NCBI GenBank assembly: GCA_029567025.1
Contig: JAKQLT010000166.1
Coordinates: forward strand, 1 to 8,904
Source of the DNA: Candidatus Omnitrophota bacterium
Lineage (GTDB): Bacteria > Omnitrophota > Gorgyraeia > Zapsychrales > Zapsychraceae
DNA: 8,904 nt
Reading direction: 5' to 3'
The position numbers were made by a program, and so were the translations under genes. Below are positions 5,272 to 8,904 of this stretch, one piece after another (within the stretch, counting starts at the first letter, position 1; the number at the start of each line of letters is the position of its first letter). The notes beneath the pieces are model-generated. The model made no database searches. It was not told the DNA's origin and was given only the letters and a program-made list of their open reading frames with translations.

Positions 5272-7740
5272 TTATTTCTTTTTACGAGCATTTTCTTTAA
5301 TCCAGTCTATCCGTTCTTGAGCGAATTTAGATTCCTCTGTCCCCAGTTTGATAATTTTATTATAAATCGTGTTAGCTTCTTCCCATTTTTCTGCGTCTTC
5401 AAAAATACGGCCGATGCGTAAATACGATTTAATGATCCAGAGCGTTTCTTTCGGGTAGAGATAAGGAATTTTTAAATATTCTTCTATGGCTTTGTCTTGT
5501 TTGTTTGATAATTGATAGGCGTCCGCAATATTGAATTGCAGTTCTGGATTTAGTGATTGGCTCGATTCTTTCTCGCTGTTTAAGGCCTTTTCGTAGAATT
5601 CGATGGCCTTTGAAAAATCGTTGTTATTTTTATAAACGCCGGCCATGCGTGCGTAGGCGTCTCGTTTAAATTCAGGTGAGGTTGCGATAATGCTTTCATA
5701 GGTTGCAATGGCTTTTTGCGGCTCTAAATCTTTTGAAAAAATGTTGGCAATGATCAAGCTGGCTTTCGCGAATAAATTTTTATCTTCTTTATCGATAGTT
5801 TTAAGAATGTTAATGGCCTCTCCTAATTTATCCGATAATTGTAAGGCCTGGCCGAGTTGATAACGGATGAAATTGATTTTGTCATTTGATGGAAATTGGG
5901 AAACAAACGACATGTAATATTCAATGGCTATTTCAAAATCGCGGGATTCAAAATAATAATCGCCTAACCAGATTAAGGCCTCTTGGCCTGCTTCTGTTTT
6001 GGGCGCGGTGTCGATAAGGGATTTAAATCGTTTGAGGGATTCTTTCATATCTTTTATTTTGTAATAACATTTAGCAGCATTGAGTTCCGCATTTTTTATC
6101 AGATCAATTTGGGTGGGATAGTTTTTGATGATCGTTTCAGATATTTTTATAGATTCGGCATATTCTTCAAGGTTGTAATAAGCCAGCGCTAACAAATAAT
6201 AAGCATCAGCTAAAAATTCATGAGACCGCGGAATCATTTTTATGAATTCTAAGATTTGATCTTTGGCCGCGCGCCAGTCTTCTTTTTTAATATAAGTAAC
6301 AGCTAAATAATATTTAGTGTCTGTGACATAACGGCTGTCGGGAAAATTCGTCTGTAGGCTTTGAAAAGATAAAGCCGCGGCATCTAATCGGTCCATTTTT
6401 AATAAGGCAATGCCTAATCGATATTGTACATAATCTGTATAAGGATTACGGGGATAACCTTTTAGAATTTTGTCATAAATGCTGATCGCTTCCTCAAATT
6501 TATTAATATCTTGGTAAGCGTCTGCGATTTGGATCATCGCGCTGACTTCAATAATCGGGCTACGGGCGTTGTTTTTTATCGTTTCAAAGGTTTTAATGCA
6601 GGATTCAAAATCATTTGATTTAAGATAACTCCATGCTAAGCCAAAAAACGCTTTTTCAATAATTTCTTGGTAATCTTTTTTTTCTTGGAATTTATGGATT
6701 AATTCTTGATATGTTTTGATGGCCTGGGGGAAATCGCCTGTTTGGTAAAGGATATTGGCTTTTCCTAAATAACTTTGAGGCAGGCGTGGGCTTTCAGGCG
6801 CGTTGTCAATAAGATTGGAATAGGCCTTTAGAGCTTTTTCTTGCTCGCCGCTTTCCAAATAAAGACTTGCTTGTCCTAAATAAATATCATCGGCCATAAT
6901 ATTTTTTTCTTGAGCGATTTTTAAGGCCTCATCAAAGCTTTCTGCTGATAAGGATGTCTTCCCTAATTTTAAATAACCCCAGCCCATGCTGACTTTACAC
7001 ATAATGATGAGATTCTCATCATAAGTTAAGTTAGCGGCTTTTGCGTAATAGGTGATTGCGGTTAAATAATCTTCAAGAGAATAATAAGATTCTGCAATAT
7101 AAAAGAAGGCCTGCGCTTGACGAGAAGATCCCGGATACGTTTGAAGATATTTGTCAAAGGCCTCAATCGCCTCTTTATGGTTTTGAAGGTTGAAGTCGAT
7201 TTCTCCTAATTTAAAAGCCGCGTCTTCTGTTAATTGGTGCGAGGGGAAAAATTGAAGGAGCATTAAAAATGTTTTTTTAGCCGATTCAAAAAGGTTTTGT
7301 TCAAAGTAGCTCCATCCTAAAGAGTAATAAGCCTGTGGAGCGAACATGGAATTCGGGAAAAGTTCGATGAGCTGTTGATATTGTTTTTGGGCTTGTTTGT
7401 AATCGGATCCTTTTAAATAGGTTTCGCCAAGCCAAAAAAGTGTCGCGTCTTTGTGTTCGGAATATTTTAGAAGTTCTTGAAAGACTTCAAAGGCTTTGAC
7501 ATATTGCGTTTGGAAGAAAAAACATTGGCCTAATAGAAGTTTGGCTTGAATGCGTTTATCTGTTTGGGGATATTGGTCCAGAAGTTGGTTAATGTAACGC
7601 GAAGAAACATCATAAAAGCCATCTTCAAACGCCTTTTGAGCGACAGAAAATAATTCAGCGTCTTTACTTTGAGCGTAAATATTAAAAGATAAAAATAATA
7701 AGATTATAATTGATAATAAAAATTGATAGGATTTTTTCAT
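5272..7740 (-). CDS. Large exported TPR protein (about 20 tetratricopeptide repeats)
   Basis: The protein is 822 aa. Residues 1-23 are a signal peptide (MKKSYQFLL, hydrophobic core, then YAQS); no lipobox Cys is visible, so it is probably periplasmic or surface exposed rather than a lipoprotein. Nearly the whole remainder is TPR helices of the TPR_6/YbgF/BamD style, with the usual G-Y-A-P pattern, for example YSLGWSYFEQNLFESAKKTF and AIEAFDKYLQTYPGSSRQAQ. I count about 20 repeats by eye. TPR solenoids of this kind bind partner proteins; CpoB/YbgF links the Tol motor to peptidoglycan synthesis, and TPR proteins also accompany the TolQR-like motors of gliding machines. The exbBD genes start 27 nt downstream, so a role as scaffold for that motor is likely but inferred. 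A 53-nt gap separates it from the upstream 187-aa gene. No enzyme domain is visible. Confidence 0.88.
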   Translation of the reverse strand: MKKSYQFLLSIIILLFLSFNIYAQSKDAELFSVAQKAFEDGFYDVSSRYINQLLDQYPQTDKRIQAKLLLGQCFFFQTQYVKAFEVFQELLKYSEHKDATLFWLGETYLKGSDYKQAQKQYQQLIELFPNSMFAPQAYYSLGWSYFEQNLFESAKKTFLMLLQFFPSHQLTEDAAFKLGEIDFNLQNHKEAIEAFDKYLQTYPGSSRQAQAFFYIAESYYSLEDYLTAITYYAKAANLTYDENLIIMCKVSMGWGYLKLGKTSLSAESFDEALKIAQEKNIMADDIYLGQASLYLESGEQEKALKAYSNLIDNAPESPRLPQSYLGKANILYQTGDFPQAIKTYQELIHKFQEKKDYQEIIEKAFFGLAWSYLKSNDFESCIKTFETIKNNARSPIIEVSAMIQIADAYQDINKFEEAISIYDKILKGYPRNPYTDYVQYRLGIALLKMDRLDAAALSFQSLQTNFPDSRYVTDTKYYLAVTYIKKEDWRAAKDQILEFIKMIPRSHEFLADAYYLLALAYYNLEEYAESIKISETIIKNYPTQIDLIKNAELNAAKCYYKIKDMKESLKRFKSLIDTAPKTEAGQEALIWLGDYYFESRDFEIAIEYYMSFVSQFPSNDKINFIRYQLGQALQLSDKLGEAINILKTIDKEDKNLFAKASLIIANIFSKDLEPQKAIATYESIIATSPEFKRDAYARMAGVYKNNNDFSKAIEFYEKALNSEKESSQSLNPELQFNIADAYQLSNKQDKAIEEYLKIPYLYPKETLWIIKSYLRIGRIFEDAEKWEEANTIYNKIIKLGTEESKFAQERIDWIKENARKKK

Positions 7741-7793
7741 GGGAATATTTTATCAGCTTTCTTTGTATTTGCAACTTGAAGAGCGCGTCTGTG

Positions 7794-8357
7794 TTAATTT
7801 TCGCTGAACCATTTTTTGTAAGAATTAAATGAGAAAACCCAGACGTTCTGACAGCATTTTTTTTGAAGATTAAATGCCCCGGAAACCTGATAATGGTCGT
7901 TTTCTTTAACGAGAAATTTTATTGTCTGACCATCCCATCGTCCATTGTAAACAAAAGCGGCTGGCTCTTCAGGATGGCACGTAACCGGAAGCCCGAAGCT
8001 TCGCGCGACAATTTCCAAAATGGGGCTGATGAGCATTGTTTTATCAATGGTACCTGCGGGAAGTTTTTCTTTTAATTCTAACGCAAAAGTGGCCGTTGTT
8101 TCTTGAATATTAATGGATGTCATCAGTTGTTTTGTTTTAGGATTTTCTATTGGTTTACTTAGATGATGTTTGGTAATAATTCCGCTTGTAAAAAGAATAC
8201 GGTTCTCATCGAACCAACGGATAGCGTAAACTTGAAATGGGTTGGATCGAACGATCATAGCTTGTGTTGGTTGTTGGAATGTTGCGCTAATCATTTGGGG
8301 CAAAATTTCAAGTCGTGTAGAAAAATCCGTGCATTCTTTTGAGAGAGTCACTAACAT
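7794..8357 (-). CDS. Unrecognised 187-aa soluble protein
   Basis: I do not recognise this family. The protein has no signal peptide and no membrane helix, so it is probably cytoplasmic. It is mixed alpha/beta in appearance, with a helix-rich N-terminus (1-30), strand-like stretches FQVYAIRWFD and NRILFTSGI, a central region ending KEKLPAGTIDKT, and a C-terminal part with NGRWDGQTIKFLVKE and then VWVFSF. Four cysteines are present (9, 127, 168, 169), with an adjacent Cys-Cys near the end. It follows the PilZ gene by only 8 nt, so it is co-expressed with it and may be its partner. It is coding rather than noise because it fills the space between two real genes with no interruption and is similar in base use to its neighbours. 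A role in filament or motor control is a guess from position only. Confidence 0.7.
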   Translation of the reverse strand: MLVTLSKECTDFSTRLEILPQMISATFQQPTQAMIVRSNPFQVYAIRWFDENRILFTSGIITKHHLSKPIENPKTKQLMTSINIQETTATFALELKEKLPAGTIDKTMLISPILEIVARSFGLPVTCHPEEPAAFVYNGRWDGQTIKFLVKENDHYQVSGAFNLQKKCCQNVWVFSFNSYKKWFSEN

Positions 8358-8365
8358 ATTTTTAT

Positions 8366-8731
8366 TTAAAGATAATTGGCGTTTGATGCCCCTTGTTGAT
8401 TAAGGATTTCTTTAAGAAGGTTTTCGGATTTTTTATCTATCTGGGTAAAATAAATGGCTAACCCGGCTCCAATTTCAATACGAGAAATGCAGGCCAGTCC
8501 TTCAATATTCCCGCCGCCATTTTTAAGCGGGTCTTCAATCATAAAGCCGATTTCATCGTTGGTTTTTAAATAGACGCTATCTGTCTTAATCGCCAAAAAC
8601 GCGCTTTTTAAAGAAATATTTTTTAATTTTCCATTAATAATTAATTGGGAGCCAACGCTGATTTGTGCGGGGAGCTCTAAATTAAAACGTTGTTCTCGTC
8701 GTTGTTCATTGATATTTGGTGGATAGGGCAT
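8366..8731 (-). CDS. PilZ-domain protein (probable c-di-GMP receptor, second motif altered)
   Basis: The protein is 121 aa, about the size of a single PilZ domain. The RxxxR motif is present at residues 11-15 (RREQR), followed by FNLELPAQISV, as in PilZ proteins. The second motif, [D/N]-x-S-x-x-G, is NISLKS at 38-43, where the final Gly is Ser. The remaining strands (KTNDEIGFMIED, then GLACISRIEI and AGLAIYFTQ) fit the beta barrel, and a C-terminal helix follows. PilZ domains bind cyclic di-GMP and control pili, motility or secretion; with the Gly changed, binding may be weaker or lost. It is the first gene after the promoter at 8789-8817 and the next gene begins 8 nt downstream. No clear Shine-Dalgarno sequence precedes its ATG. 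Confidence 0.85.
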   Translation of the reverse strand: MPYPPNINEQRREQRFNLELPAQISVGSQLIINGKLKNISLKSAFLAIKTDSVYLKTNDEIGFMIEDPLKNGGGNIEGLACISRIEIGAGLAIYFTQIDKKSENLLKEILNQQGASNANYL

Positions 8732-8788
8732 AATATTCTTTATTTCTAATAATGTTGCGATAGAAGAAGCTTTATTTTTCTTGAGTTC

Positions 8789-8817
8789 AGTATATTTAAG
8801 AAATGTCTTTAGGTCAA
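8789..8817 (-). promoter_or_regulatory. Sigma-70-type promoter for the PilZ-TPR-exbBD operon
   Basis: On the minus strand, TTGACC (8817-8812, five of six -35 bases) and TATACT (8794-8789, five of six -10 bases) are separated by exactly 17 bp. It lies between the end of the presumed uvrA and the PilZ start, with the expected leader of about 50 nt. No other match of this quality lies in this gap. Confidence 0.6.
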
Positions 8818-8849
8818 ATATATTCCCATAAAGATAACAGAGTCTTTTT

Positions 8850-8904
8850 TTATTGTTTTAAGAAATCTTTGAGGTATGCTCCGGTGTAAGATTTTTGATT
8901 TTTT
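8850..8904 (-). CDS. uvrA: Probable uvrA, C-terminal 17 residues only (start beyond the right edge)
   Basis: Only the end of a gene is visible: KNQKSYTGAYLKDFLKQ, then TAA at 8852-8850. The S-Y-T-G-x-Y-L-K ending is typical of UvrA, the DNA-damage-recognition ATPase of nucleotide excision repair, whose last residues have this pattern in many bacteria. With so few residues this is a motif-level call. It is a housekeeping gene unrelated to the downstream cluster and marks the right border of the accessory region. No hairpin with a T-tract is evident after its stop. Confidence 0.6.
   Translation of the reverse strand, partial: KNQKSYTGAYLKDFLKQ

Noticed and set aside
7747..7774. Possible promoter before the TPR gene (TTGCAA, 16 bp, TAAAAT on the minus strand).
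   Set aside because: The -35 is poor and the start point would fall on the ATG itself; a 53-nt gap in an operon does not need its own promoter.
8831..8850. Possible terminator (AAAGA / TCTTT with a T-run).
   Set aside because: The stem has only 5 pairs and the T-run is on the plus strand, so it would not stop minus-strand transcription from uvrA; no plus-strand gene is present.

Overview
The window is AT-rich bacterial DNA, and every gene I can support lies on the minus strand, so transcription runs from right (8904) to left (1). Genes are tightly packed with small overlaps. The content (type IV pilus / type II secretion assembly proteins, a PilZ protein, a TolQ/ExbB-TolR/ExbD motor and a very large TPR protein) points to a diderm bacterium. 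The fused PilM-PilN protein, the poor Shine-Dalgarno sites and the general style of the hypothetical proteins resemble uncultivated lineages such as Omnitrophota or Elusimicrobiota. That placement is an impression from sequence style, not a demonstrated result.

Right edge to middle (8904-3163): the last codons of a probable uvrA end at 8850. A consensus-like promoter (8789-8817) follows and appears to drive a long operon: PilZ-domain protein, an unrecognised 187-aa protein, a secreted 822-aa TPR protein, ExbB/TolQ-like and ExbD/TolR-like membrane proteins, a single-span protein in the position where TonB would be expected, a small membrane protein with a C-terminal zinc ribbon, and a short PilX/GspK-type prepilin-like protein.

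Middle to left edge (3162-1): a 232-bp gap holds a near-consensus promoter (3044-3072) with a 10-bp-period direct repeat over its -10 region. It precedes a second operon: a 65-aa excisionase/MerR-type DNA-binding protein, a GspL-like PilM-PilN fusion, a PilO/GspM-like protein and the start of a PilP/GspC-like protein that runs off the left edge. A secretin gene would be the expected next gene, but it is outside the window.

Together the genes look like the inner-membrane alignment complex of a type IV filament machine, placed next to a TolQR/ExbBD-type motor module and a c-di-GMP-type PilZ protein. The most notable observation is that this ExbB/ExbD pair appears to have lost both of the classical membrane-embedded acidic residues (Asp to Asn in ExbD, Glu to Gln in ExbB). 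It may therefore not be an ordinary proton-driven motor.
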